This document shows, piece by piece, positions 1 to 10,300 of a stretch of 64,000 nt of DNA. The DNA is from Ahaetulla prasina. Its lineage: Eukaryota; Chordata; Lepidosauria; Squamata; Colubridae. Both the position numbers and the translations under genes were made by a program. Numbering within the stretch: the first letter of the stretch is position 1; each line of letters begins with the position of its first letter. The notes beneath the pieces were generated by a model, which saw only the letters and a program-made list of their open reading frames with translations, was not told the DNA's origin and made no database searches. The stretch covers positions 162,152,736-162,216,735 of the forward strand of contig NC_080539.1 in NCBI RefSeq assembly GCF_028640845.1. The letters run 5' to 3'.

Positions 1-19
1 ACGCCATCACTCTGCTAAA
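1..19 (+). mobile_element. Tail of an upstream LINE-A copy
   Basis: These bases match the end of the LINE-A coding region found near 37.52 and 62.88 kb (the stretch reading GCCATCACTCTGCTAAA). They directly abut what looks like a LINE-A 5' end. This suggests two LINE-A copies head to tail, the first lying outside the window. The match is short, so this is tentative. Confidence 0.4.
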
Positions 20-35
20 GTTGGCTTTTTATTTC

Positions 36-48
36 CAAGATGGCGCCG
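36..48 (+). promoter_or_regulatory. YY1-like motif in LINE-A 5' leader
   Basis: CAAGATGGCGCCG matches the known YY1 core (AAnATGGCGnC). Such sites near LINE 5' ends position transcription initiation in mammalian L1. The role here is inferred from position only. Confidence 0.35.
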
Positions 49-349
49 ACGATGGCTGCCTTGGTGAAATGCTCTCTTATGGTTTCTTTATTTCTAATTA
101 TTCTCTGCGTCTCACTACGGATTTCCTACTCATGAGACCATCTGCTAAAAATTAAGCAACATTTCTTTAAGGAACAGCTTTCTGTGATCTCACCCCACCC
201 ATCTTTACAAACGCGGAGGAGATTCTAACACAGAAAGAGGCAATTTTCCTGGAGCCATGGATTACCAAAAAAACCAAACGGCAGAAGCGGCGAAGGAGAG
301 GTAAACGGACGGGGATTCTAATCAAGCTAAGAAATAAGAGAAATAAAAC

Positions 350-985
350 TCCTCTGCCTTCAATTTTCCTAACCAATGTACATTCACTTGCAAATAAGAT
401 GGATGAAATGCTCCTCTTAAACAAATACAATTCTGATTTTCACAATTCAGCAGTCCTATGCTTCTTTGAAACCTGGTTAAATGAATCAATTGAAGATAGC
501 AGCCTGTATATCCCAGGGTTTTAGATTGAATGATCAGACAGAATTACAGAAACTTCTGGTAAAAAGAAGGGAGGAGGCTTATGTCTATATTTTAACAGCA
601 GCTGGTGTCAGGATTTAACTGTAATTTACAAATTCTGTGACGAAAATTTAGAGACTTTAATTATCAACTGCAAACTATACTATTCACCTCGTGAATTTTC
701 CTCATTTCTTCTAATTGTTGTTTATGTCCCACCACAAGCCTGTGTAAACAAGGCATTACGAACTCTAGCTGACCAAATAATGGAGGCTGAAGCCAAATAC
801 CCCAATTCATTGGCCATTATTTTGGGAGATCTAAACAAGGCAAATTTAAGAAAAGAGCTACCAAAATATTTTCAGCATATCAATTGTCCCACTAGAGGCA
901 AGAATACTTTAGACCATTGCTACACAACACTAAAAGATGCTTATCGGTCTTTACCATGAGCAGCTGTAGGACACTCTGATCATTG
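350..985 (+). pseudogene. LINE-A endonuclease domain (broken)
   Basis: Conceptual translation shows the usual order of AP-endonuclease (EEP fold) motifs of LINEs: an N-terminal NVHSLANK block near 376, an ETWL block near 469-480, a GDLN block near 826-837 and a GHSDH block at 969-983. In an active LINE this domain nicks target DNA to prime reverse transcription. Stops after the PGF at about 519 and before the AAVGHSD block at 957 interrupt the frame, so this copy cannot make the full domain. The stop at 957 is shared with the duplicated copy at 2338. Confidence 0.75.
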
Positions 986-986
986 C

Positions 987-2102
987 ATGATTCACCTTGT
1001 ACCTGCTTACAGGCAAAGACTTAAAACCATAAAACCAACAATTAAATCAGTGAAGATCTGGACTAAGGAGGCAAAATTAAAGCTACAGGCCTGCTTTGAC
1101 TGCACTGATTGGAATATTTTTGAAAATACCTCTGCAGACCTGGATGAACTCACAAATACTGTAACATCATATGTCAGCTTCTATGAAGACCTATGTGTAC
1201 CAATAAGGAACTTGCGAATATACAGTAACAACAAACCTTGGTTCACACCTAAATTTAAGCAGCTATGTCATTCTAAAGAGGAAGCCTACAGAAAAGGTGA
1301 TAAAATGCTGTACAATCAGGCCAGAAATGTACTAACAAGGGAGATCAGAGCAGCAAAAAGAAGCTACTCTGAAAAGCTAAAGAATCAGTTTTCAGCAAAT
1401 GAACCAGCAAACATGTGGAAAACTCTTAAAAATATCACCGGCTATGGCAAACCTCCTTCCCAGGCTGAAGGTAATCAACAACTGGCAGATGACCTGAATG
1501 AGTTTTACTGCAGGTTTGAAAGGAAACTACAGCCACCTATCTCCACAACCCCCATCTCAGACACACCAACAACAGCCAAGCCTCCTACAACTGACCCCAT
1601 CCCATTGGGTTCACAACCCCTAGTGATCACAGAAAAGGAAGTGCAGGACCTATTTCACAGACAAAAGCCAGGAAAAGCTCCAGGCCCAGACAAGATAACT
1701 CCTTCTTGCTTAAAAGTCTGTGCTGACCAATTGGCCCCCATCTTCACCCATATCTTCAATAAATCACTAGAGATGTGCTATGTTCCTTCTTGCTTCAAAT
1801 GCTCTACCATCATCCTAGTGCCAAAGAAGCCCACCCTCAAGGAACTGAATGACTACAGACCAGTTGCTTTAACATCTGTAGTCATGAAAGTCTTTGAAAG
1901 GCTAGTCCTGTCCCACTTGAAAACCATCATGGATCCGCTGTTAGACCCCTTGCAATTTGCATACCGAGCAAATAGATCAACAGATGATGCTGTTAATATG
2001 GCTCTGCACTACATCCTACAACATCTTGAATCTCCAAAGACCTATGCAAGGGTCCTCTTTGTAGACTTTAGTTCAGCATTCAATACCATCATTCCAGACA
2101 CT
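987..2102 (+). pseudogene. LINE-A RT N-terminal half, first copy
   Basis: About 370 codons are open here, running from the end of the endonuclease through the linker to the first RT blocks. Recognisable pieces are the KPGKAPGPD block before RT motif 1, LNDYRPVALTSV and FVDFSSAFNTI (RT motif A with its catalytic Asp). The frame ends when the sequence jumps back to endonuclease sequence at an 8-bp shared TCTTCTAA. Motifs B and C are missing from this copy and appear only after the second copy. A full LINE ORF2 would be roughly 900-1000 residues. Confidence 0.8.
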
Positions 2103-3485
2103 CTTCTAATTGTTCTTTATGTCCCACCACAAGGCATTGCGAACTCTAGCTGACCAAATCATGGAGGCTGAAGTCAAATTCCCTGATTCACTGGTCATTA
2201 TTTTGGGAGATCTAAACAAGGCAAACTTAAGGAAAGAGCTACCAAAATACTTTCAGCATGTCAATTGTCCCACCAGAGGCAAGAATACTTTAGACCATTG
2301 CTACACAACACTAAAAGATGCTTATCGGTCTTTACCATGAGCAGCTGTAGGACACTCTGATCATTGCATGATTCACCTTGTACCTGCTTACAGGCAAAGA
2401 CTTAAAACCATAAAACCAACAATTAAATCAGTGAAGATCTGGACTAAGGAGGCAAAATTAAAGCTACAGGCCTGCTTTGACTGCACTGATTGGAATATTT
2501 TTGAAAATACCTCTGCAGACCTGGATGAACTCACAAATACTGTAACATCATATGTCAGCTTCTATGAAGACCTATGTGTACCAATAAGGAACTTGCGAAT
2601 ATACAGTAACAACAAACCTTGGTTCACACCTAAACTTAAGCAGCTATGTCATTCTAAAGAGGAAGCCTACAGAAAAGGTGATAAAATGCTGTACAATCAG
2701 GCCAGAAATGTACTAACAAGGGAGATCAGAGCAGCAAAAAGAAGCTACTCTGAAAAGCTAAAGAATCAGTTTTCAGCAAATGAACCAGCAAACATGTGGA
2801 AAACTCTTAAAAATATCACCGGCTATGGCAAACCTCCTTCCCAGGCTGAAGGTAATCAACAACTGGCAGATGACCTGAATGAGTTTTACTGCAGGTTTGA
2901 AAGGAAACTACAGCCACCTATCTCCACAACCCCCATCTCAGACACACCAACAACAGCCAAGCCTCCTACAACTGACCCCATCCCATTGGGTTCACAACCC
3001 CTAGTGATCACAGAAAAGGAAGTGCAGGACCTATTTCACAGACAAAAGCCAGGAAAAGCTCCAGGCCCAGACAAGATAACTCCTTCTTGCTTAAAAGTCT
3101 GTGCTGACCAATTGGCCCCCATCTTCACCCATATCTTCAATAAATCACTAGAGATGTGCTATGTTCCTTCTTGCTTCAAATGCTCTACCATCATCCTAGT
3201 GCCAAAGAAGCCCACCCTCAAGGAACTGAATGACTACAGACCAGTTGCTTTAACATCTGTAGTCATAAAAGTCTTTGAAAGGCTAGTCCTGTCCCACTTG
3301 AAAACCATCATGGATCCGCTGTTAGACCCCTTGCAATTTGCATACCGAGCAAATAGATCAACAGATGATGCTGTTAATATGGCTCTGCACTACATCCTAC
3401 AACATCTTGAATCTCCAAAGACCTATGCAAGGGTCCTCTTTGTAGACTTTGTAGACTTTAGTTCAATACCATCATCCCAGACACT
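2103..3485 (+). pseudogene. LINE-A tandem duplicate (endonuclease end + RT start)
   Basis: A second copy of 708-2102. The RT-coding part is nearly identical to the first copy (a few substitutions, such as F to L in WFTPKLKQ and M to I in TSVVIKV). The first 190 bases, which encode the end of the endonuclease, differ at roughly 9% of positions. The copy lacks about 14 bases after the VPPQ codons. Near 3440-3466 it has a short GTAGACTTT duplication and a small deletion that destroys RT motif A. Both copies share the same premature stop, so they arose by local duplication. Confidence 0.85.
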
Positions 3486-4434
3486 CTTCTAACTAGGCTA
3501 AACCAGCTACAGGCACCTGAACAGACTTGTAAGTGGATCACAAGCTTCCTAACAAATAGGAAGCAGCAGGTGAAGCTAAGCAGGATCACATCAGATACCT
3601 GTACAATTAGCACAGGGGCCCCCCAAGGCTGTGCGCTCTACCCACTTCTCTTCTCTCTGTATACCAATGACTGCATCTCCAACGATCCATCTGTTAAGCT
3701 ACTGAAGTTCGCAGATGACACAACAGTGATTGGTCTCATTTGAGACAATGATGAATCCGCATACAGACGGGAGGTCGAACCACTAGCCTCGTGGTGCGAC
3801 CGAAACAATCTGGAACTGAACACACTCAAAACTGTAGAAATGGTGGTAGACTTTAGGAGAAACCTTTCCATACTTCCACCTCTCACAATACTAGACAACA
3901 CAGTATCAACAGTAGAAACCTTCAAATTTCTAGGCTCTACCATATTGCAAGATCTAAAATGGACAGCTAACATCAAAAACATCATCAAAAAGGACAGCAA
4001 AGAATGTTCTTTCTGCGCCATCTCAGAAAGCTCAAACTGCCCAAGGAGCTGCTGATCCAGTTCTACAGAGGAATTATTGAGTCTGTCATTTGCACCTCTA
4101 TAACTGGTTGGTTTGGTTCTGCAATCCAACAAGACAGACACAGACTTCAGAGGATAATTAGAACTGCAGAAAAAATAATTGCTACCAACTGCCTTCCATT
4201 GAGGACCTGTATACTGCACGAATCAAGAAGAGGGCTATGAAAATATTTACAGATCCCTCACATCCTGGACATAAACTGTTTCAACTCCTACCCTCAAAAC
4301 GACACTATAGAGCATTGCACACCAGAACAACTAGACACAAGAACAGTTTTTTTCCCAAACGCCATCTCTGCAACTCTGCTAAACAAATAATTCCCTCAAT
4401 ACTGTCAAACTATTTACTAAATCTGCACTATTAA
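3486..4434 (+). pseudogene. LINE-A RT C-terminal half (frameshifted)
   Basis: This continues the RT after motif A. It contains a GAPQGC block (motif B, about 3616-3633), the catalytic FADD box (3708-3719) followed by a stop at 3740, and then thumb and C-terminal blocks including MFFLRHLRKLKLPKELLIQ and HPGHKLFQLLP. Reading shifts near 4000 and 4190 divide it into three frames. The same region is seen with fewer breaks at 62.2-62.9 kb. An active RT needs all these blocks in one frame, so this is a relic. Confidence 0.85.
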
Positions 4435-4674
4435 TCTTCTTATTATTCCCATCACCCATCTCCTTCCACTTATGACTGTGTGACTGTAACTTTGTTGCTG
4501 GTAATCCTTATGATTTATATTGATATTGATTGTTTCCTGATTGCCAACCAAACTACCATCCAACCATCTATACAACCATCTGTTGTACTCAACCCCCAAT
4601 CTACTAACATCCAAAACTAGGTATGCACGCCCCTTACCTCTTCAACACCAATCACTTCAGATCTTAAATGCAAA

Positions 4675-6726
4675 TTGATAAATGCAAGAAGCATAGTCAA
4701 CAAATTACCTGAATTTATCCTCTTATTAAACAGTGGCACATTTGATATCATTTTTGTTTGTGAAACATGGCTGAACTCATCCCTTCCTGACTCCATTATC
4801 TCAAACAAAGAATATCAAGTCTATCGATCAGATCGTGAAAACCGAAGAGGTGGTGGAGTGGCTATCTTTTACAAAAAGTCACTGAATCTAAAAAATATCC
4901 AAGTAGCACATAAACTCTCTCTTCCTGAAACTATAGTATGCAACCTATCCCTTAACACTACTCTTCGATTCTTACTATGCTACAGAGCCCCTGACTATGA
5001 CATTACCCATGCAAATATGCTAACCTCAATGCTAACATGGGCTACCTCTTGCCCATATCCTCTCATCTTCCTGGGTGACCTAAATCTACCTCTCATTAAC
5101 TGGACAACTAATGAATGTTCAACTGACCCAATCCATACTACACTATACAACGCTGTTACAAACCTAGGTCTTGAACAACTTGTAACTAACAATACAAGAC
5201 TCAACAACTGCCTTGACCTCATCTTCTGCAACAATTCAAACTCAATTTACGGACTACAAATTAAAGAACCTTTTTCCAACAGTGACCACTGCATGATTGA
5301 TTTTCGTCTCAATATACGTCCATACTTAAATCGTCATAACAACAGTACTCCCAACTACAACTTCAAAAAAGCCAATTACGACCTTATAAACAACGATCTT
5401 TCATTTCTGGACTGGCAAAATCTGTTTGCAACCTGCATAACCGCTGAAGACCACTATAGAGTCTTCCTACTTGAAATCAATAGAGTCATTAAACTATATG
5501 TACCACAAATGACTACCATGACCAAGAAAAACAAACTACCCATATCAATAAAAAAGCTTCAATCAAAAAAATCCTCTGAAAAGAAACAAAAAGGCTATGT
5601 TACAAATTTCAAAAACCGCTACAGAAACATATGCAACCAAATAAAAACTGAATGCACAAATTACCACACCAAGCAAGAAGAGAACCTTCTACGCACAAAT
5701 TCCAATCGTGCCTTTTATAATTTTGTCAACAATAAACTTAAAGACTCAAGATCCATCCCACCACTAAAAGATTCTAACAACAAAGAATGCAATGACGAAA
5801 CAGTCAAAGCAAACCTCTTCAACATTTTCTTTGGCTCAGTTTTTGTTAACTCCGATAACACATATCCGACATTCCACAAACGAACCAGCAATGACTATGA
5901 TGATTTAACTCATATAGATTTCACAGAAGACAACGTTGGAAAAGCTCTTCACAACTTAAAACCATCGCTTTCTATTGGACCCGATGGACTATGTGCATAC
6001 TTCTTAAAAAAACTTTCCATTAATATAGCAGAACCCCTAAGTGTTATCTTTGATAAAGCTTTCACTACCAGTTCTCTTCCCAAACTTTGGTCACTAGCCA
6101 CAGTCATCCCTATCTTCAAAAAAGGAGACCCCAGCTTAGTCGAAAACTACAGACCGATCTCCCTTTGCTGCATCACCTGCAAAGTCATGGAATCTATCAT
6201 CAACCAATCCATTACCTCACACTTAGAAACTAACAACCTACTCTCCAACAAACAATTTGGTTTCAGGAAAAAATTATCATGTAACTTACAACTTCTCCAC
6301 TGCAAAAACATATGGACTTCAAATCTCGATCAAGGCAAATCAATAGATGCAATCTACATAGACTTCTGCAAAGCTTTTGACTCAGTAGTACACAATAAAC
6401 TTCTCCTAAAACTAACATCCTATGGCATCTCAGGACCCCTCCACAAATGGATATCTGCTTTTCTGTCTAACAGACAACAAGTGGTCAAAATTGGCAATGC
6501 TTTATCAAATCCTGTTCCTGTCAAGAGTGGCGTTCCTTTATATTATACATTAATGATCTTTGTCACCATATCTCAAGTAATTGTGTTCTCTTTGCTGATG
6601 ATGTCAAACTATTTAACACCACAGACAATACGTCTATCATTCAAAACGACCTTGATCATCTATCCGCTTGGTCTAAAAATTGGCAGCTCCAAATTTCAGC
6701 CAGCAAATGCTCAGTCTTACATATAG
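4675..6726 (+). pseudogene. LINE-B endonuclease-reverse transcriptase, 5' frame
   Basis: A 683-residue open frame starting near the endonuclease N-terminus (INARSIVNKL). It keeps the endonuclease blocks CETWLN, the Gly-rich RRGGGVAIF, FLGDLNLPLINW and NSDHCMIDF, so that domain looks complete. The RT begins with SIGPDGLCAYFLK and VENYRPISL and includes motif A (FCKAFDSVVHNK). Motif B is cut: after SGVP a deletion of a few dozen bases removes the expected QGS...GPLLF stretch and shifts the frame. The FADD box is still in the DNA (6591-6602) but in another frame. The protein would therefore have an endonuclease but a dead polymerase. Confidence 0.85.
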
Positions 6727-7405
6727 GAAAAAAGAACCCAAAAACTAAATACATACTAGATGGACATTACCTTACAGATGACCCCCATCCTGTTAAAGAC
6801 CTTGGAGTTTTCATGTCAAATGATCTAAGTTCCAAAGCCCCTGCAACTACATAGCAAAAAAAGCTCTAAGAGTTGTAAACCTAATTTTGCGTAGCTTCTT
6901 TTCCAAAAACACCACACTACTAACCAGAGCATATAAAACATTTGCTAGACGAATTCTAGAGTACAGCTCACCTGTTTGGAACCCTCACCACATCTCTGAC
7001 ATCAATACAATTGAACGTGTCCAGAAATATTTTACAAGAAGAGTTCTCCATTCCTCTGAAAACAATAAAATACCCTATCCCACCAGACTTGAAATTCTAG
7101 GCTTAGAAAACTTGGAACTCCGCCGCCTTCGACAAGACCTAAGCTTAACTCACAGAATCATCTATTGTAATGTCCTTCCTGTTGAAGACTACTTCAGCTT
7201 TAATTGCAATAATACTAGAGCAACTAATAGATTTAAACTTAATGTCAACCGCTTTAATCTAGATTGCAGAAAATATGACTTCTGTAACAGAATCATCAGT
7301 GCTTGGAATACTTTACCTGACTCTGTGGTCTCTTCCCATAATCCCAAAAGTTTTATCCAAAAACTTTCTACTATTGACCTCACCCCATTCCTAAGAGGAC
7401 CATAA
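6727..7405 (+). pseudogene. LINE-B RT C-terminal region
   Basis: After the broken polymerase core the C-terminal domain is open from 6887 (172 codons). It has blocks typical of this LINE type: ARRILEYSSPVWNPH, IERVQKYFTRRV, RLEILGLENLELRRLRQDL, and a final NTLPDSVVSSHNPKSF. A small deletion near 6838 separates it from the upstream frame. The stop lies at 7403, immediately before the 3' UTR. Confidence 0.8.
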
Positions 7406-7587
7406 GGGGCGTGCATAAGCGCACAAACGTGCCTACTGTTCCTGTCCTATTGTTTTTTTTTCTTCCTATATATATGCTTATACCTCCTTATATTTACTCA
7501 TATATGTGTTTATATACTATATAATCTTTTTGTATGATACCTACATATATTGTTGTGACAAAATAAAATAAATAAATAAATAAATAA

Positions 7588-7800
7588 ATTGCTTATTTGT
7601 ACCCTATGATTATCATTAAGTGTTGTATCATTAAGTGTTAAATTTGTACCCTATGACCATTATTAAGTGTTGTAAGTGTTGTACCTTGATGAAGGTATCT
7701 TTTCTTTTATATACACTGAGAGCATATACACATATACACATACACTGAGAGCATCAAGACAAATTCCTTGTGTGTCCAATCACACTTGGCCAATAAAACT
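7588..7800 (+). mobile_element. LINE-A 3' UTR, distal part
   Basis: Continuation of the interrupted LINE-A. It holds the family's conserved 3' end (ACTGAGAGCAT..., then TCCAATCACACTTGGCC and AATAAA). It also has private oddities, repeated TCATTAAGTGTT units and a duplicated ATACACATATACAC stretch. The copy at 10.02-10.24 kb shares both oddities. Confidence 0.85.
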
Positions 7801-8716
7801 TCTATTCTATTCTATTCTATTCTATTCTATTCTATTCTATTCTATTCTATTCTATTCTATTCTATTCTATTCTATTCTATTCTATTCTATTCTATTCTAT
7901 TCTATTCTATTCTATTCTATTCTATTCTATTCTATTCTATTCTATTCTATTCTATTCTATTCTATTCTATTCTATTCTATTCTATTCTATTCTATTCTAT
8001 TCTATTCTATTCTATTCTATTCTATTCTATTCTATTCTATTCTATTCTATTCTATTCTATTCTATTCTATTCTATTCTATTCTATTCTATTCTATTCTAT
8101 TCTGTTCTGTTCTGTTCTGTTCTGTTCTGTTCTGTTCTGTTCTGTTCTGTTCTGTTCTGTTCTGTCCTGCTCTGTTCTGTTCTGTTCTGTCCTGCTCTGT
8201 TCTGTTCTGTTCTGTTCTGTTCTATTCTGTTCTGTTCTGTTCTGTTCTGTTCTGTTCTGTTCTGTTCTGTTCTGTTCTGTTCTGTTCTGTTCTGTTCTGT
8301 TCTGTTCTATTGATTTCAATGTTCTGTTCTGTTCTGTTCTGTTCTATTCTGTTCTGTTCTGTTCTGTTCTGTTCTGTTCTGTTCTGTTCTGTTCTGTTCT
8401 GTTCTGTTCTGTTCTGTTCTGTTCTGTTCTGTTCTATTCTATTCTATTCTATTCTATTCTATTCTATTCTATTCTATTCTATTCTATTCTATTCTATTCT
8501 ATTCTATTCTATTCTATTCTATTCTATTCTATTCTATTCTATTCTATTCTATTCTATTCTATTCTATTCTATTCTATTCTATTCTATTCTATTCTATTCT
8601 ATTCTATTCTATTCTATTCTATTCTATTCTATTCTATTCTATTCTATTCTATTCTATTCTATTCTATTCTATTCTATTCTATTCTATTCTATTCTATTCT
8701 ATTCTATTCTATTCTA
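7801..8716 (+). repeat. 916-bp ATTCT/GTTCT pentanucleotide array
   Basis: About 183 five-base units seeded by the LINE-A 3' tail. The layout is roughly symmetric: pure ATTCT to about 8100, GTTCT from 8101 to about 8308 with a few variants, a 12-base interruption (ATTGATTTCAAT, 8309-8320), GTTCT again to about 8430, then ATTCT to 8716. The array has no stop codon in any forward frame, which creates a long meaningless Leu-Phe-Tyr-Ser-Ile reading frame. Confidence 0.95.
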
Positions 8717-8905
8717 TAGCCCAAAATTCAACAGATTCGACCCCTATCTGACACTTGCTTGCTTTGACTTTGCTCTCAGTGGGTGAATCCCTTTTTGTCT
8801 ATTCTATAGCCCAAAATTCAACAGATTCGACCCCTATCTGACACTTGCTTGCTTTAACTTTTAATCCTGCCGACCTAAAATGGCCAAAACTTTCCTTAAT
8901 CGCTT
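8699..8905. repeat. Direct repeat after the pentanucleotide array
   Basis: A block beginning TCTATAGCCCAAAATTC and running through CTGACACTTGCTTGCTTT occurs at about 8712-8763 and again at about 8805-8855, about 92 bp apart. Both copies start within a pentanucleotide unit. I do not recognise the source. The second copy runs into the shuffled LINE-B fragment. Confidence 0.6.
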
Positions 8906-10023
8906 CCCCAGTTCTCTTCCCAAACTTTGGTCACTAGCCACAGTCATCCCTATCTTCAAAAAAGGAGACCCCAGCTTAGTCGAAAACTACAGACCGATCT
9001 CCCTTTGCTGCATCACCTGCAAAGTCATGGAATCTATCATCAACCAATCCATTACCTCACACTTAGAAACTAATAACCTACTCTCCAGCAAACAATTTGG
9101 TTTCAGGAAAAAATTATCATGTAACTTACAACTTCTCCACTGCAAAAACATATGGACTTCAAATCTCGATCAAGGCAAATCAATAGATGTTACATAGATG
9201 CTACATAGATAGATGCTACATAGACTTCTGCAAAGCTTTTGACTCAGTAGTACACAATAAACTTAAAGACTCAAGATCCATCCCACCACTAAAAGATTCT
9301 AACAACAAAGAATGCAATGACGAAACAGTCAAAGCAAACCTCTTCAACACCAATCACTTCAGATCTTAAATGCAAATTGATAAATGCAAGAAGCATAGTC
9401 AACAAATTACCTGAATTTATCCTCTTATTAAACAGTGGCACATTTGATATCATTTTTGTTTGTGAAACATGGCTGAACTCATCCCTTCCTGACTCCATTA
9501 TCTCAAACAAAGAATATCAAGTCTATCGATCAGATCGTGAAAACCGAAGAGGTGGTGGAGTGGCTATCTTTTACAAAAAGTCACTGAATCTAAAAAATAT
9601 CCAAGTAGCACATAAACTCTCTCTTCCTGAAACTATAGTATGCAACCTATCCCTTAACACTACTCTTCGATTCTTACTATGCTACAGAGCCCCTGACTAT
9701 GACATTACCCATGCAAATATGCTAACCTCAATGCTAACATGGGCTACCTCTTGCCCATATCCTCTCATCTTCCTGGGTGACCTAAATCTACTTCTCATTA
9801 ACTGGACAACTAATGAATGTTCAACTGACCCATCCATACTACACTATATAACGCTGTTACAAACGTGCCTACTGTTCCTGTCCTATTGTTTTTTCTTCCT
9901 ATATATATGCTTATACCTCCTTATATTTACTCATATATGTGTTTATATACTATATAATCTTTTTGTATGATACCTACATATATTGTTGTGACAAAATAAA
10001 ACAAATAAATAAATAAATAAATA
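8906..10023 (+). mobile_element. Shuffled partial copy of LINE-B
   Basis: All blocks are in plus orientation but in the wrong order: an RT block (8906-9260, equivalent to 6076-6404), a linker block (about 9257-9345, equivalent to 5730-5822), an endonuclease block (about 9338-9864, equivalent to 4640-5164), then the LINE-B 3' UTR and AAAT tail (9860-10023). Junctions fall on shared words of 6-12 bases. The segment at 9184-9222 holds a local expansion of a TACATAGATGC unit. A 217-codon open frame (9317-9970) spans the joined endonuclease and UTR blocks and is not a real gene. Confidence 0.85.
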
Positions 10024-10300
10024 AATTGCTTATTTGTACCCTATGATTATCATTAAGTGTTGTATCATTAAGTGTTAAATTTGTACCCTATGACCATTAT
10101 TAAGTGTTGTAAGTGTTGTACCTTGATGAAGGTATCTTTTCTTTTATATACACTGAGAGCATATACACATATACACATACACTGAGAGCATCAAGACAAA
10201 TTCCTTGTGTGTCCAATCACACTTGGCCAATAAAACTTCTATTCTATTCTATTCTATTCTATTCTATTCTATTCTATTCTATTCTATTCTATTCTATTCT
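10024..10300 (+). mobile_element. LINE-A 3' end with short ATTCT tail (duplicate)
   Basis: Nearly identical to 7588-7800, including the same private TCATTAAGTGTT and ATACACATATACAC duplications. It is therefore a duplicate of that locus, not a separate insertion. The ATTCT tail has only about 12 units, against about 183 at 7.8-8.7 kb. Confidence 0.85.

Larger units (their letters stand above)
20..4544 (+). mobile_element. LINE-A: L2/CR1-type LINE (Snake1-like), 5' part
   Basis: A non-LTR retrotransposon containing, in order, a GC-rich 5' leader, an apurinic-type endonuclease region, a reverse transcriptase and part of the 3' UTR. The protein style (a C-terminal HPGHKLFQLLP block) and the 3' tail that continues at 7588 fit the L2/CR1 group and the snake family known for ATTCT-type tails; the exact clade is inferred. 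The element is broken: stops in the endonuclease, frameshifts in the C-terminal RT, an internal tandem duplication (708-2102 repeated at 2103-3485), and a LINE-B insertion after 4544. The remaining 3' end lies at 7588-8716. Confidence 0.85.
4545..7587 (+). mobile_element. LINE-B: CR1/jockey-type LINE inserted in LINE-A
   Basis: A nearly full non-LTR element with endonuclease and RT coding, a 3' UTR and a short AAAT-type tail (7562-7587). ATTGC occurs at 4540-4544 and again at 7588-7592, and LINE-A 3' UTR sequence continues without loss on either side. ATTGC is therefore the target-site duplication and LINE-B is the younger element. The family resembles CR1/Rex-like vertebrate LINEs; the precise clade is not settled by eye. 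Other pieces of this family occur at 8.9-10.0, 44.9-45.6 and 51.3-51.4 kb. Confidence 0.85.

Noticed and set aside
7801..8716. CRISPR-like or bacterial satellite array
   Set aside because: The unit is five bases with no spacers, and the setting is a vertebrate LINE tail.
7676..8786. Long open frames of Leu-Phe-Tyr-Ser-Ile and Leu-Phe-Cys-Ser-Val repeats, and a Thr-Glu-Gln-Asn-Arg frame on the other strand
   Set aside because: They are the direct product of ATTCT/GTTCT units, which contain no stop codon in the forward frames. There is no independent coding evidence.
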